A stretch of DNA of 64,000 bases. Source: Martinezella miluonensis (GTDB taxonomy: Bacteria; Pseudomonadota; Alphaproteobacteria; Rhizobiales; Rhizobiaceae). Positions within the stretch are counted from its first letter, which is position 1. Every line of letters starts with the position of its first letter. The stretch covers positions 231,386-295,385 of the forward strand of contig NZ_FMAH01000004.1 in NCBI RefSeq assembly GCF_900094545.1. The letters run 5' to 3'. The notes beneath the pieces were generated by a model, which saw only the letters and a program-made list of their open reading frames with translations, had not been told where the DNA came from and did no database searches. Position numbers and translations under genes: made by a program. Positions 26,835 through 38,381 of the stretch are shown one piece after another.

Positions 26835-27115
26835 GCTGATCCTCCAAGATTTGGCGGGATTGACGCCATAAAAAGCGCCAAAAGGTTAAGCGACTACCGA
26901 CTAGCTATATGATCCAGAGCCTAATGCCAAGTTATCCCAATGCCGAATTGTGCATTGCAGTATCAACTTTTGGGCACTGCACTAGGGCCATGGGTTATTC
27001 TGCTAAGCGCATTCAGCTCCGTTTAGCCACGATCGCGATGATTTTGGTTGAATTCACCGAACGGTGACGGCAAAAATCGCGCGAAAGCTGTAGTTTTGCG
27101 TGGGGCAGGCGGCGA
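26835..27115. other. Divergent gap between gltA and comEC
   Basis: The gap of 281 bases must hold promoters for both flanking genes. On the minus strand, TTGGCA and a TATAGC-like element occur about 15 bases apart around 26900-26930 and may serve gltA, but the spacing is short. No coding sequence or strong repeat is visible. Confidence 0.4.
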
Positions 27116-29578
27116 ATGCCTAATTTGGAGGCACCGGAGCAGCAGGAGGATGGCCAGGATCTTGTTCTGCCATCGCGGCATCGCCGTGCCATCGCCACAG
27201 TCGTCTTTCGTGCCAAAGCTGAGCAACGGGAGCGGACGCAGGACCATGCTCCCCTGTCAGGGCGGCTCTACCTGGCGCTCAATCACATACGAGTCGTTAT
27301 TGGACGCCTTATCGAAGAGGAGGCAGCGCACGGCCGCGCCATCCTGTTCGCGCCGATCTATATGGGCCTGGGTGCGATCTTCTGGTTCACGCTCGCCAGC
27401 GATCCGCCCCCGCAGACTATCCTGGTCGGGTTTCTGCTGCTGACGGGTGGCTTTCTTTTCAGGCGGGAATCCGGCCGGCTGGTTCGGCATCTGCTGTTCG
27501 CCGGCATGCTGATAAGTCTCGGTATGGCCTTGGCGCAGCTGGAGAGTTGGCGGGCATCGACCGTCATGCTCGATTCGGCGGTGACGACGACCGTGACCGG
27601 CCGGGTCGAAAGACGCGAAACCTACGACAACGGTCGATGGAGATACGTCGTCAAAGTCGAGGCGACGGAGAAGCCGTCCGTTCACAGGCCGCCGGAACGC
27701 GTGACGATCTTCGTGCGCAAGCAGGCGGAACCGTTCAATCTCGGCGATCGTATTCAGGGCAGGGCGCGCCTGACGCCGCCGGCAGGCCCTGCGCTGCCTC
27801 GCCTCAACGATTTCGCATTCAGCTCCTACTTTAACGGCATCGGTGCGAATGGCTTTGCCTACGGAACCCTGACATTGTTGTCTCCGAACGGTGATGCTGC
27901 GGAAAACTCGCTGCTGGATAAGGCGGATATCTGGCTTGCCGGCCTTCGCAACAGCATAGGCGACAGGATCAGACGGACCTTGCCTGGTGATGCCGGCGCC
28001 TTTGCAGCGGCACTTGTCACCGATGAGAGACGAGCGATTTCGGATGATACGACCGAGGCGCTGCGAGTTGCCGGGCTGACCCACATCATTGCCATTTCCG
28101 GCCTGAACATGGCGCTTTCGGCCGGCATCTTCTATGTCGGCCTGCGATACCTGTTCAGCCTGTTCCCAGGTCTGGTTCAGGCGTGGCCAACCAAGAAGAT
28201 CGCCGCGTTCGGCGCGCTGGTTACAGTGACCGCCTATTACCTAATTTCCGGCTTCGGCGTGTCGGCCGAGCGGGCTTTCATCATGATGGCGATCATGCTG
28301 GTTGCGGTCCTGCTCGACCGGCCGTCGATCAGTCTCCGCAATGTGGCGCTCTCTGCGATTGTCATTCTCGTTCTCTCACCATCGCAGGTGCTCGGGCCGA
28401 GCTTTCAGATGTCCTATGCCGCAACGCTGGCGCTGGTGTCGGGCTACACGCTCTGGAAACGAAGGCGGCATCGTGAAAACATCCTTTCACGGTCGAAGTT
28501 CCTGAGTCCGCTGCTGTTCGTTTCGCGTTTCTTCGGCGGCATATTATCGACCTCGTTCATCGGTGGCGCTTCGACCGCGATCTTCTCGATAGAGTATTTT
28601 CACCGACTGGCGACATACGGCCTTGCCGCCAATCTTGCCGCCATGCCTATTGTCTCCTTTATCGTCATGCCATTCGGCATGGTCGCCATGCTGCTCATGC
28701 CTTTCGGCCTCGACGGGCCATTCTGGAAAGTCACCGGCGAGGGACTGGAGCTCGTCATCCTTGTTGCCAAGACACCTGCCGGCTGGGGCGGCGATATCAC
28801 GTTCGGACGCCAGCCGGCATGGTTGATGCCGACGTTCATCGCCGGCTTTCTGATCATGAGTGTGCTGCGAACCAGGCTGCGCCATCTGGGCTTCGTCTTG
28901 CTGCTTGCGACGATTGGCGCGGCGGCATTCGGCTCCGGCGTGCAGAAGCCTGATCTGATGATCTCCGAGGACGGTGCCCTGGTTGCTCTCAGGCAGGACG
29001 GGATATTGGCGACTAATCGTGAAAGACCACAGACCTTTATTTTCGAGCAATGGCAGAAGGCACTGGTTGCAGCTGAGCACCAGCCTCCAACGATCCTTCC
29101 TGCCGATAGCCGGCTTCCTCAGGTCAGCAAGAAGGAGCGCCGTCGCCGATTAAGCGCGGACGAACAGAAGGCGGTACGCAAGGCAATGGGAGAGGCCCTC
29201 GATCAGACGATGCAGGGGAGCTTCGCCTGCCAGAAAGGCGCATGGTGCGTTGCAATGCTTGAGAATGGGACCATTCTGGTCACCATCGAAAACGCAGCCT
29301 ATCTGCCACCGGCCTGCGATACGGCCAATATCGTCGTGACAGCGATACGCCTGCGTCTCGACCGCTGCCGCTCAGGCGCGATGCTCTTTACCGGCGCGAC
29401 GTTGCGGCGAAGCGGATCAGTCGAAATGGACCTGCGCGGCGACATCCCTATCGTCTCCACAGCATTCGAAAATCCTCAGCGCCCATGGACCCGGCATCGG
29501 ACCTACGATTGGCGCACCGGAACGTTCGGTGCTCCCATCGGATCGCGGCCATCACCGGCTAGTGATAACGGCGAATAA
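27116..29578 (+). CDS. comEC: ComEC/Rec2 family membrane protein
   Basis: The 820-residue protein belongs to the ComEC family, whose members form the inner-membrane DNA channel in transformable bacteria. It has N-terminal membrane segments, the OB-like DUF4131 domain ([16 protein letters not shown]...), then the competence domain with [37 protein letters not shown] and [13 protein letters not shown]. The long C-terminal part lacks a recognisable metallo-beta-lactamase HxHxDH motif, which is usual in alphaproteobacteria. I chose the ATG at 27116, though the first 60 residues are not conserved and a later start is possible. Its last 20 bases overlap the end of lexA on the other strand. Confidence 0.85.
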   Translation: MPNLEAPEQQEDGQDLVLPSRHRRAIATVVFRAKAEQRERTQDHAPLSGRLYLALNHIRVVIGRLIEEEAAHGRAILFAPIYMGLGAIFWFTLASDPPPQTILVGFLLLTGGFLFRRESGRLVRHLLFAGMLISLGMALAQLESWRASTVMLDSAVTTTVTGRVERRETYDNGRWRYVVKVEATEKPSVHRPPERVTIFVRKQAEPFNLGDRIQGRARLTPPAGPALPRLNDFAFSSYFNGIGANGFAYGTLTLLSPNGDAAENSLLDKADIWLAGLRNSIGDRIRRTLPGDAGAFAAALVTDERRAISDDTTEALRVAGLTHIIAISGLNMALSAGIFYVGLRYLFSLFPGLVQAWPTKKIAAFGALVTVTAYYLISGFGVSAERAFIMMAIMLVAVLLDRPSISLRNVALSAIVILVLSPSQVLGPSFQMSYAATLALVSGYTLWKRRRHRENILSRSKFLSPLLFVSRFFGGILSTSFIGGASTAIFSIEYFHRLATYGLAANLAAMPIVSFIVMPFGMVAMLLMPFGLDGPFWKVTGEGLELVILVAKTPAGWGGDITFGRQPAWLMPTFIAGFLIMSVLRTRLRHLGFVLLLATIGAAAFGSGVQKPDLMISEDGALVALRQDGILATNRERPQTFIFEQWQKALVAAEHQPPTILPADSRLPQVSKKERRRRLSADEQKAVRKAMGEALDQTMQGSFACQKGAWCVAMLENGTILVTIENAAYLPPACDTANIVVTAIRLRLDRCRSGAMLFTGATLRRSGSVEMDLRGDIPIVSTAFENPQRPWTRHRTYDWRTGTFGAPIGSRPSPASDNGE

Positions 29579-30281
29579 GGCCGACCAGCTTTCCCTGAAC
29601 CTTGACCCGGTCAGGCCCGAAGATACGGGTCTCGTAGGCCGGATTGGCGGCTTCGAGAGCGATCGAGGCGCCTTTGCGGCGGAAGCGCTTCAGCGTTGCC
29701 TCTTCATCGTCGACGAGAGCGACGACGATATCGCCCGGATTGGCAGTCGTCGAATTGCGGATAATGACCGTATCGCCATCGAAAATGCCGGCATCGATCA
29801 TCGAATCGCCCCGTACTTCCAAGGCATAGTGATCGCCTGCACCAAGCATGTCGGCGGGAACGGTTATATCATGCGTATTGTTCTGAATGGCCGAGATCGG
29901 AACGCCTGCCGCGATGCGGCCCATGACCGGCACGGATACCGCACTATTGTGATCGTCATTTGCCACTTTCGGTGGAGCCGGCGGGGCAACGGGCTGGGGC
30001 TTGCCAAGGCTGCCTTCGATGACGCTCGGCGAAAAGCCGCGTCGCTGCTGCAAACTCGAATTATAGGCATCCGGCAGCTTGATGACTTCAAGCGCCCTGG
30101 CGCGATTCGGCAGTCGGCGGATGAAGCCGCGCTCCTCGAGCGCCGTGATCAGCCGGTGAATTCCGGACTTCGATGCAAGATCCAGCGCATCCTTCATCTC
30201 GTCGAAAGATGGTGGAACACCGGACTCCTTCATGCGTTCGTGAATGAAGAGAAGCAGTTCCTGCTGCTTGCGCGTCAACAT
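29559..30281 (-). CDS. lexA: LexA repressor
   Basis: LexA represses the SOS regulon and cleaves itself when RecA is activated. The 240-residue protein has the winged helix start [35 protein letters not shown], the cleavage site in RIAAGVP, the catalytic Ser in [15 protein letters not shown] and the Lys in EATLKRF. An insertion between the two domains ([13 protein letters not shown]) is typical of rhizobia. The start at 30281 is fixed by the conserved MLTRKQ. An SOS box lies about 60 bases upstream, so it should regulate itself. Confidence 0.97.
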   Translation of the reverse strand: MLTRKQQELLLFIHERMKESGVPPSFDEMKDALDLASKSGIHRLITALEERGFIRRLPNRARALEVIKLPDAYNSSLQQRRGFSPSVIEGSLGKPQPVAPPAPPKVANDDHNSAVSVPVMGRIAAGVPISAIQNNTHDITVPADMLGAGDHYALEVRGDSMIDAGIFDGDTVIIRNSTTANPGDIVVALVDDEEATLKRFRRKGASIALEAANPAYETRIFGPDRVKVQGKLVGLIRRYH

Positions 30282-30699
30282 CGTCTTGGAACCCCAGATC
30301 AAGAAAAAGTCGTGAAACAAATCCAGAACGGACACTATATGTTCCATATGTGTTCCGCAAGTGCTTAAATTTCGGTAAAGCCTTGTTCGGGCAATTAAAT
30401 AATTATCACTGTCGAATGTATCGCCTGAAGACACTTGCACGTCACGTCTGCGCTAACCTGCGGATAAATATAGGAAATGCCGTCCGTACCGCCACGAAGA
30501 CTTTCCTGGTTCAGCGGGTGCGTCTGATGCCTCTACGCGTACGACACTTCGTCGGATAAGCCCGCTATGGAAGAGAATCAGTAATCACGTTTCCGAGATT
30601 GCGTTTCGTTCACGCCGCCTGCTTTGTGCTCGTTGCTTCCATCTTGAATTAGGCGACGGATAGGCGCAAATCTGCACCTGCAGGGAAACAGGAGAAACC
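30282..30699. other. 418 bp gap between lexA and the VOC gene
   Basis: The left 75 bases hold the lexA leader and SOS box. From 30430 to 30699 I see no convincing reading frame, repeat or RNA gene. CAGGGAAACAGGAGAAACC immediately before 30700 is the ribosome binding site of the next gene. Confidence 0.6.
30341..30355. promoter_or_regulatory. SOS box (LexA operator) upstream of lexA
   Basis: GTTC-CATATGT-GTTC occupies 30341-30355, an exact match to the alphaproteobacterial LexA operator GTTC-N7-GTTC. It sits 59 bases upstream of the lexA start codon, in the position expected for autoregulation. Confidence 0.9.
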
Positions 30700-31587
30700 A
30701 TGATTTCATCGCCGCACCCGCTGGATCATCTCGTGCTGCCGACCGTCAACATCGCTCTGGCGCGTGAACGTCTCGGTAAGCTCGGCTTTACCGTGGCTCC
30801 GGATGCGCGTCATCCTTTCGGCACCGAGAATGCCTGCGTCTTCTTTGCCGACAAGACCTATCTCGAACCTCTGGGCGTGGCGTCGCAAGAGCAATGCGAG
30901 ACGAGCATTGCCGATGGCAATGTCTTCGTCGCGCGCGATCAGGCCTATCGCTTCCGTGTCAGCGAGGATGGTTTCTCGGCAGTGGTTTTCGGTACCGATG
31001 ATGCTGCTGTGGATGACAAACGTTTCAGGGCTGCCACGATCTCGGCGGGGCGGATGCTGGATTTCTCCCGGCCCCTGAGGATGCCGGATGGAACGCAAAC
31101 CACGGCCGGTTTTCGCCTGGCCTTTGCCGCCGACCTGCGTGCGCCGGATTTTCTGGCCTTCTGCTGCCAACGCATCAATCCGCTGCCGGCGGACCGCGGC
31201 GCGCTCGAGCGCCATGAGAACGCCGTGACCGGCATTGCGCGGGTGGCGATGTCGGCAACCAAGCCGGCCGCGTTCCGCAGCTTCTTCGAGCACGTCGTCG
31301 GCAACCCTCGAATTTTTGAGCACTCCTTCGGGCTGACGATCAAGGCGGCCAACGCCGATATCGAGCTTCTGACGCCGCAAGGTATAGAAGCATTTTACGA
31401 TTTGCGGGTCGGCGATCATGATCCGGGCTTGCGGGCGCGAGCAATCCTTTTCAAAACGCGCGATCTTTCCGTGACATCGTCGCATTTCGCTGCTAACGGC
31501 GTCACATATACGCGTAAGAACAATCGTATTTTGGCACGGCTGGCGCCCGAACAGGGCGCGTTGTTCGCCTTCGAGGAGATAGCATGA
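30700..31587 (+). CDS. VOC-superfamily (glyoxalase-like domain) protein
   Basis: The 295-residue protein starts HPLDHLVLPTVNIALARERLGKLGFTVAPDARHPFGTEN, typical of the glyoxalase-like domain PF13468. A second, weaker half follows from about residue 170 (ENAVTGIARVAMSATKPAAF). Members of this group resemble metal-dependent dioxygenases or lyases, but no substrate is known for this branch. AGGAGAAACC precedes the ATG. Its TGA overlaps the kdsA ATG by four bases (ATGA), so it is translationally coupled to KDO-8-phosphate synthesis. A role in that pathway is not established. Confidence 0.85.
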   Translation: MISSPHPLDHLVLPTVNIALARERLGKLGFTVAPDARHPFGTENACVFFADKTYLEPLGVASQEQCETSIADGNVFVARDQAYRFRVSEDGFSAVVFGTDDAAVDDKRFRAATISAGRMLDFSRPLRMPDGTQTTAGFRLAFAADLRAPDFLAFCCQRINPLPADRGALERHENAVTGIARVAMSATKPAAFRSFFEHVVGNPRIFEHSFGLTIKAANADIELLTPQGIEAFYDLRVGDHDPGLRARAILFKTRDLSVTSSHFAANGVTYTRKNNRILARLAPEQGALFAFEEIA

Positions 31588-32423
31588 GCACGAATTCCGA
31601 AGTGATCGTCGGCGAAGGAGCTTCTAAGGTTCTGTTTTCCAACACCGCCAAGCTCTCCCTGATTGCCGGTCCCTGCCAGATGGAAAGCCGCGAGCATGCG
31701 TTCATGGTTGCCGGCGTCCTGAAGGAACTCTGCGAGAAGCTCGGCATCGGCCTTGTCTACAAGTCGTCCTATGACAAGGCGAACCGCACGTCGCTCTCTG
31801 GCAAGCGCGGCATTGGCCTTGAAACATCCATGGAAGTCTTTGCCGATCTGAAAAAGGAGTACGGCTTTCCTGTTCTGACCGACATCCACACGGAAGAGCA
31901 ATGCGCTGTCGTCGCCAAGACGGTCGACATCCTGCAGATCCCAGCCTTCCTGTCGCGCCAGACCGATCTTCTTGTCGCCGCCGCCAAGACCGGCCGCGTC
32001 GTCAACGTCAAGAAGGGGCAGTTCCTTGCCCCCTGGGACATGAAGAACGTGCTTGCCAAGCTGAACGACAGCGGCAACCCGAACATTCTTCTGTGCGAGC
32101 GCGGCGCTTCCTTCGGCTACAACACACTCGTCTCCGACATGCGCTCGCTGCCGATCATGGCATCGATGGGCGCACCGGTGATCTTCGATGCGACCCATTC
32201 GGTGCAGCAGCCCGGCGGGCAGGGTGGCTCGACCGGGGGGGATCGCCGATTCGTCGAGACGCTAGCGCGTGCCGCCGTTGCCGTTGGCGTTGCGGGCGTC
32301 TTCGTCGAAACCCATGAGGACCCGGACAACGCGCCCTCGGACGGTCCGAACATGGTCTATTTGAAGGATATGCCGCGGCTTCTGGAGAAGTTGCTGGCCT
32401 TTGACGCCATCGCCAAGGCTTGA
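31584..32423 (+). CDS. kdsA: 3-deoxy-8-phosphooctulonate synthase
   Basis: KdsA condenses phosphoenolpyruvate with arabinose-5-phosphate to KDO-8-phosphate for the lipopolysaccharide core. The 279-residue TIM barrel has LIAGPCQMESREHA, YKSSYDKANRTS, LTDIHTEEQC, IPAFLSRQTDLL and FDATHSVQQPGG, all family blocks. A region near DRRFVETLARAAVAVGV follows. The gene links with the Lpx genes of the same window in envelope synthesis. A gap of 149 bases with two palindromes separates it from eno, which uses the same phosphoenolpyruvate. Confidence 0.97.
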   Translation: MSTNSEVIVGEGASKVLFSNTAKLSLIAGPCQMESREHAFMVAGVLKELCEKLGIGLVYKSSYDKANRTSLSGKRGIGLETSMEVFADLKKEYGFPVLTDIHTEEQCAVVAKTVDILQIPAFLSRQTDLLVAAAKTGRVVNVKKGQFLAPWDMKNVLAKLNDSGNPNILLCERGASFGYNTLVSDMRSLPIMASMGAPVIFDATHSVQQPGGQGGSTGGDRRFVETLARAAVAVGVAGVFVETHEDPDNAPSDGPNMVYLKDMPRLLEKLLAFDAIAKA

Positions 32424-32490
32424 GAAATACGGGTGTTCAACAGGCTGACATGAATTTGCGCTACGCGGCCTGTAAGGGTGCCAAATCAAC

Positions 32491-32543
32491 GGTGTGGATC
32501 GACATTGTAATTTCCACACCTTCGATTAAAACGATTTAAATCG
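32491..32543. promoter_or_regulatory. Hairpin and palindrome upstream of eno
   Basis: GGTGTGGA at 32491-32498 pairs with TCCACACC at 32513-32520, a possible end of the kdsA transcript, though only TTCGATT follows. Eleven bases later is CGATTTAAATCG (32532-32543), a perfect 12-base palindrome about 30 bases before the eno start. It shares the half-site CGATTTAA with the repeat in the rpsB-tsf gap. Confidence 0.45.
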
Positions 32544-32551
32544 ATTTATAA

Positions 32552-33847
<1,296 letters not shown>

Positions 33848-33903
33848 TGCCAGATCCGCTGGATTCCATTGGATCCGCGGCTGCATTATATCCGTTGAAA
33901 TCG

Positions 33904-33929
33904 AACCGCGCCCCAGGGCGCGGTTTTTT
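33904..33929 (+). terminator. Rho-independent terminator after eno
   Basis: AACCGCGCCC at 33904-33913 pairs with GGGCGCGGTT at 33916-33925, followed by TTTT. It begins 57 bases after the eno stop. Confidence 0.88.
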
Positions 33930-34081
33930 GTTGACCCGCGCAGTTAGAGTCAACGGACGGTTAATCTCTGCCAGTTAAATTAGCTCTAGGTGTTTGATTT
34001 GATGTGATCTTGTCTCTGGCTGCAATGCTTGCAGCGTGGGTCGTGATGGGATCGCCTAACGGCAGAGCGTTTCGAGCGAGT

Positions 34082-34393
34082 ATGTGGACAAAGTATCATA
34101 AGAAGAGAAAGTTCGGTCGTTTCGTTCTTCCCGCCATCACGATCGCTTTTGTGAGTTACTTCGGTTATCATTGCGTTCACGGCGACTACGGCCTGAAGGC
34201 GACGGAGGTTTTCGAACAGCGCCGCATCGACCGTGGCAAGGAATTGGCGGATCTGGTTGCCAGGCGCGAGCACCTTGAAAAGGAGGTCGCTCTGCTCAGT
34301 GACGGCTCCCTGGATAAGGATATGCTCGACCAGCATGCGCGCTACCAATTGACCTACTCCAAGGCGAACGAAATCGTCATTTTCAATAAATAG
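34082..34393 (+). CDS. ftsB: FtsB/DivIC-type septum formation initiator
   Basis: The 103-residue protein has a short basic cytoplasmic start (MWTKYHKKRKFGRF), one membrane segment near residues 15-32, then a periplasmic coiled coil (RRIDRGKELADLVARREHLEKEV) and a small closing domain with DKDMLDQHARYQL. This layout fits the FtsB/DivIC family, which links FtsQ and FtsL in the divisome. The ATG at 34082 gives the usual topology; a start at 34004 would add a second hydrophobic stretch. Its place between eno and pdhA is common in alphaproteobacteria. Confidence 0.85.
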   Translation: MWTKYHKKRKFGRFVLPAITIAFVSYFGYHCVHGDYGLKATEVFEQRRIDRGKELADLVARREHLEKEVALLSDGSLDKDMLDQHARYQLTYSKANEIVIFNK

Positions 34394-34394
34394 C

Positions 34395-34428
34395 CACAAT
34401 TAACCGAATTCCGGTTAATTGTGTTTTT
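34395..34428. terminator. Terminator between ftsB and pdhA
   Basis: CACAATTAACCG at 34395-34406 pairs perfectly over 12 bases with CGGTTAATTGTG at 34412-34423, around AATTC, and TTTTT follows. It begins directly after the ftsB stop and isolates the pdh operon. Confidence 0.85.
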
Positions 34429-34478
34429 GCGATTTATATCAATAGTTTGCAGAGAATATGAGCCATGCAATTATAGCA

Positions 34479-34507
34479 TTGCTGTGGCGAACAATCTTGC
34501 CTATGTT
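34479..34507 (+). promoter_or_regulatory. Possible sigma-70 type promoter of pdhA
   Basis: TTGCTG at 34479-34484 and TATGTT at 34502-34507 are 17 bases apart, and the pdhA start is 41 bases after the second element. Matches are moderate, so this is a candidate only. Confidence 0.35.
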
Positions 34508-34548
34508 AGCTTCACCACAAACGAGGCTACTCACACAGGGAGGGTTGA

Positions 34549-35592
34549 ATGGCGCCGCGAAAGAACGCGTCCGTTTCCAGCCGTAAGACAGCATCAAGAC
34601 CTGCCAAAGAAACCAATGGCGGTCCGATCGCAGATTTCGATCGTGATGCGGAGCTCAAGGCTTATCGTGAGATGCTCTTGATCCGCCGCTTCGAGGAGAA
34701 AGCCGGCCAGCTTTACGGCATGGGCTTCATCGGCGGCTTCTGTCACCTTTACATCGGCCAGGAAGCTGTCGTCGTCGGCATGCAGATGGCGCTGAAGGAT
34801 GGCGACCAGATCATTACCGGCTATCGCGACCACGGCCATATGCTCGCAACCGGCATGAGCGCGCGCGGCGTCATGGCCGAGCTGACCGGACGTAAGGGCG
34901 GCTATTCCCGAGGGAAGGGCGGCTCCATGCACATGTTCTCCAAGGAAAAGAACTTCTATGGCGGCCATGGCATCGTCGGCGCGCAGGTCTCGCTCGGCAC
35001 CGGTCTCGGCTTTGCCAACTGGTATCGCGGCAATGACAATGTCAGTGTCGCCTATTTCGGCGACGGCGCTGCCAACCAGGGCCAGGTCTACGAAAGCTTC
35101 AACATGGCGCAGCTGTGGAAGCTGCCGGTGATTTTCGTGATCGAAAACAACCGATACGCCATGGGCACTTCGACCGCCCGCGCTACCGCGCAGGCCGATT
35201 TCTCCAAGCGCGGCGCTTCCTTCGGCATTCCTGGCATCCAGGTCGACGGCATGGACGTTCGTGCGGTCAGGGCCGCGGCTGACGAAGCCGTTGCGCATTG
35301 CCGCTCCGGCAATGGTCCGATCATCCTCGAAATGATGACCTATCGTTATCGCGGTCACTCCATGTCCGACCCGGCGAAGTATCGTTCCAAGGATGAAGTG
35401 CAGAAGATGCGCTCCGAACATGACCCGATCGAGCAGGTTCGCGCTCGCCTGCTCGAAAAGGGCTGGGCAAGCGAAGACGATCTGAAGGATATCGACAAGG
35501 ATGTCCGCGAGATCGTTGCCGACAGCGCCGATTTCGCCCAGAACGATCCTGAGCCGGATGCATCCGAGCTCTACACCGACATTCTGCTCTAA
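34549..35592 (+). CDS. pdhA: Pyruvate dehydrogenase E1 component, alpha subunit
   Basis: The alpha subunit of heterotetrameric E1 binds thiamine diphosphate and decarboxylates pyruvate. The 347-residue protein has a basic N-terminal tail, then [37 protein letters not shown] and the ThDP motif [17 protein letters not shown] near residue 166. [20 protein letters not shown] carries the phosphorylation-loop equivalent. AGGGAGGG precedes the ATG. It leads the operon pdhA-pdhB-pdhC. Confidence 0.97.
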   Translation: MAPRKNASVSSRKTASRPAKETNGGPIADFDRDAELKAYREMLLIRRFEEKAGQLYGMGFIGGFCHLYIGQEAVVVGMQMALKDGDQIITGYRDHGHMLATGMSARGVMAELTGRKGGYSRGKGGSMHMFSKEKNFYGGHGIVGAQVSLGTGLGFANWYRGNDNVSVAYFGDGAANQGQVYESFNMAQLWKLPVIFVIENNRYAMGTSTARATAQADFSKRGASFGIPGIQVDGMDVRAVRAAADEAVAHCRSGNGPIILEMMTYRYRGHSMSDPAKYRSKDEVQKMRSEHDPIEQVRARLLEKGWASEDDLKDIDKDVREIVADSADFAQNDPEPDASELYTDILL

Positions 35593-35608
35593 ATCGGGGA
35601 GGGACACT

Positions 35609-36991
35609 ATGCCCATCGACATTCTCATGCCCGCCCTTTCTCCGACGATGGAAGAGGGTACCCTTTCGAAATGGCTCAAGAAGGAAGGCGACAAGGTCGT
35701 TTCCGGTGACGTCATTGCCGAAATCGAAACCGACAAGGCCACCATGGAAGTGGAAGCTGTCGACGAAGGCACGATCGGCAAGCTGCTGATCGACGCCGGC
35801 ACCGAAGGCGTCAAGGTCAACACCAAGATCGCCATCCTCTTGCAGGACGGTGAATCTGCCGACGCTATTTCGTCTGCCAAGGCAGCACCTGCCGCCCAGC
35901 CGGTAAAGACCGAAGCTGCCGCCGCCGCTCCGGCGCCTGCAGCGGCACCGGTTCCGGCTCAGCCGAAGGTTGCCGCAGCCGCCGATCCGGAAATTCCGGC
36001 CGGCACTGAAATGGTGTCTATGACGGTGCGTGAAGCACTGCGCGACGCGATGGCCGAAGAAATGCGCGCCAATCCCGACGTTTTCGTCATGGGTGAGGAA
36101 GTGGCCGAGTATCAGGGCGCCTACAAGGTGACCCAGGGCCTGCTGCAGGAATTCGGCGCACGCCGCGTCATCGACACCCCGATCACCGAGCACGGTTTTG
36201 CCGGTATCGGCGTCGGTGCCGCTATGGCCGGCCTTCGCCCGATCGTCGAGTTCATGACGTTCAACTTCGCCATGCAGGCGATCGACCAGATCATCAACTC
36301 CGCTGCCAAGACGCTCTATATGTCCGGCGGCCAGATGGGCGCTCCGATCGTCTTCCGCGGCCCAAACGGCGCAGCAGCCCGCGTCGGCGCTCAGCACAGC
36401 CAGGACTATGCTGCCTGGTACAGCCAAATTCCAGGCCTGAAGGTCGTCATGCCGTACACGGCAGCCGACGCCAAAGGCCTGCTGAAGGCTGCCATCCGCG
36501 ATCCGAACCCGGTCATCTTCCTCGAGAACGAAATTCTATACGGTCAGCACTTCGACGTGCCGAAGCTCGATAACTTCGTTCTGCCGATCGGCAAGGCCCG
36601 CATCCACCGTCCGGGCAAGGACGTCACGGTCGTCTCCTTCGGCATCGGCATGACCTATGCCACGAAGGCCGTCGCCGAGCTGGAAGCCCAGGGCATCGAT
36701 GTCGAACTCATCGACCTGCGCACCATCCGTCCGATGGATCTTCCGACGGTCATCGAGTCGGTCAAGAAGACCGGCCGTCTGGTCACCGTCGAGGAAGGCT
36801 ATCCGCAGTCCTCCGTCGGCACGGAAATCGCCACCCGCGTCATGCAGCAGGCCTTCGACTATCTCGATGCGCCGATCCTGACGATTGCTGGCAAGGACGT
36901 ACCCATGCCATATGCCGCCAACCTCGAAAAGCTGGCGCTCCCGAGCGTCGCCGAAGTGGTCGATGCGGTAAAGGCCGTTTGCTACAAGTAA
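35609..36991 (+). CDS. pdhB: Pyruvate dehydrogenase E1 beta subunit with N-terminal lipoyl domain
   Basis: The 460-residue protein joins a biotinyl/lipoyl domain (residues 1-80, lipoylated Lys in [13 protein letters not shown] near residue 43) through an Ala/Pro linker to a complete E1 beta subunit. The beta part has [33 protein letters not shown], and [20 protein letters not shown]. This fusion is known in rhizobia and relatives and gives the complex extra lipoyl arms. The ATG at 35609 follows GGGGAGGGAC and begins exactly at the lipoyl domain. LipA in this window makes the cofactor. Confidence 0.97.
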   Translation: MPIDILMPALSPTMEEGTLSKWLKKEGDKVVSGDVIAEIETDKATMEVEAVDEGTIGKLLIDAGTEGVKVNTKIAILLQDGESADAISSAKAAPAAQPVKTEAAAAAPAPAAAPVPAQPKVAAAADPEIPAGTEMVSMTVREALRDAMAEEMRANPDVFVMGEEVAEYQGAYKVTQGLLQEFGARRVIDTPITEHGFAGIGVGAAMAGLRPIVEFMTFNFAMQAIDQIINSAAKTLYMSGGQMGAPIVFRGPNGAAARVGAQHSQDYAAWYSQIPGLKVVMPYTAADAKGLLKAAIRDPNPVIFLENEILYGQHFDVPKLDNFVLPIGKARIHRPGKDVTVVSFGIGMTYATKAVAELEAQGIDVELIDLRTIRPMDLPTVIESVKKTGRLVTVEEGYPQSSVGTEIATRVMQQAFDYLDAPILTIAGKDVPMPYAANLEKLALPSVAEVVDAVKAVCYK

Positions 36992-37006
36992 GGGGAGGGC
37001 TCATCG

Positions 37007-38356
37007 ATGCCTATCAACATCACCATGCCTGCCCTCTCGCCGACCATGGAAGAGGGTAACCTCGCCAAGTGGCTGGTCAAGGAAGGCGACAAGATCAAGT
37101 CCGGCGACGTGATCGCCGAGATCGAGACTGACAAGGCAACGATGGAAGTCGAGGCCGTCGATGAAGGCACCGTCGCCAAGATCGTCGTTCCTGCCGGCAC
37201 CGAAGGCGTGAAGGTCAATGCCCTGATCGCCGTGCTCGCTGCCGATGGCGAAGATGTCGCGGCTGCGGCTTCCGGTGCTGGCGCTGCTGCGGCTCCTGCT
37301 CCGAAGGCGGAAACAGCCCCGGCGGCCGCACCCGCTCCGGCAATCGTTGCGGCTCCGGCTGCATCCACTCCGGCACCCGCTATATCGGCTCCGGCCGCAA
37401 ACGACGGTCATCGCACCTTCGCGTCTCCGCTCGCCCGCCGTCTTGCAAAGGACGCCGGCATTGATGTTGCGGCACTCGACGGCTCCGGCCCGCATGGTCG
37501 TGTCATCAAGAAGGATATCGAGGCTGCGATTTCCGGCGGTACCGCAAAGGCTGCTCCCGCAGCAGCACCGGTTGCACAGCCGGCTGCCGCTGCTGCTCCG
37601 GCAGCACCGAAGGGCATGTCGGACGATGCCGTCCTCAAGCTGTTCGAGCCCGGTTCCTACGAGCTCGTGCCGCATGACGGTATGCGCAAGACGATCGCCA
37701 AGCGCCTGCAGGAATCCAAGCAGACGATCCCGCACTTCTACGTCTCGGTCGATTGCGAACTCGATGCGCTTCTGGCGCTCCGCACGCAGCTCAACGATTC
37801 CGCTCCGAAGTCGAAGGACGGTGTGCCGGCCTATAAGCTCTCGGTCAACGACATGGTCATCAAGGCCCTGGCGCTGGCACTGCGTGACGTTCCGGATGCC
37901 AACGTATCCTGGACCGACAGCAACATGGTCAAGCACAAGCATGCGGATGTCGGCGTTGCCGTTTCCATTCCGGGCGGCCTGATCACGCCGATCATCCGCA
38001 GCGCCGACCAGAAGACGCTCTCGACCATCTCCAACGAGATGAAGGATTACGGCAAGCGCGCCAAGGAGCGCAAGCTGAAGCCTGAGGAGTATCAGGGTGG
38101 CACCACGGCCGTGTCGAACATGGGCATGATGGGCGTCAAGAACTTCGCTGCCGTCGTCAACCCGCCGCATGCGACCATTCTGGCGGTCGGCGCGGGCGAG
38201 CAGCGCGTCATCGTCAAGAAGGGCGAAATGGCGATTGCCACCGTGATGACCGTCACGCTGTCGACCGACCATCGTGCCGTCGACGGTGCGCTTGGCGCCG
38301 AGCTCCTGGCAGCCTTCAAGGGCTACATCGAAAATCCGATGGGGATGCTCGTCTGA
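37007..38356 (+). CDS. pdhC: Dihydrolipoamide acetyltransferase (E2 of pyruvate dehydrogenase)
   Basis: The 449-residue core enzyme transfers the acetyl group from lipoamide to CoA. It has one lipoyl domain (residues 1-80, nearly identical in the first part to that of pdhB), an Ala/Pro linker, the peripheral-subunit-binding domain ([16 protein letters not shown] and [12 protein letters not shown]), another Ala/Pro linker, and the catalytic domain from about residue 210 ending in the active-site DHRAVDG. The similarity of the two lipoyl domains suggests the pdhB copy arose by duplication. The ATG follows AAGGGGAGGG. Confidence 0.97.
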   Translation: MPINITMPALSPTMEEGNLAKWLVKEGDKIKSGDVIAEIETDKATMEVEAVDEGTVAKIVVPAGTEGVKVNALIAVLAADGEDVAAAASGAGAAAAPAPKAETAPAAAPAPAIVAAPAASTPAPAISAPAANDGHRTFASPLARRLAKDAGIDVAALDGSGPHGRVIKKDIEAAISGGTAKAAPAAAPVAQPAAAAAPAAPKGMSDDAVLKLFEPGSYELVPHDGMRKTIAKRLQESKQTIPHFYVSVDCELDALLALRTQLNDSAPKSKDGVPAYKLSVNDMVIKALALALRDVPDANVSWTDSNMVKHKHADVGVAVSIPGGLITPIIRSADQKTLSTISNEMKDYGKRAKERKLKPEEYQGGTTAVSNMGMMGVKNFAAVVNPPHATILAVGAGEQRVIVKKGEMAIATVMTVTLSTDHRAVDGALGAELLAAFKGYIENPMGMLV

Positions 38357-38381
38357 GCCTTGCTGCGATACGGAGGCATGA

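Noticed and set aside
34549..38356. The lipoyl domain on PdhB as a possible novel fusion
   Set aside because: This fusion is already known in rhizobia and related alphaproteobacteria.
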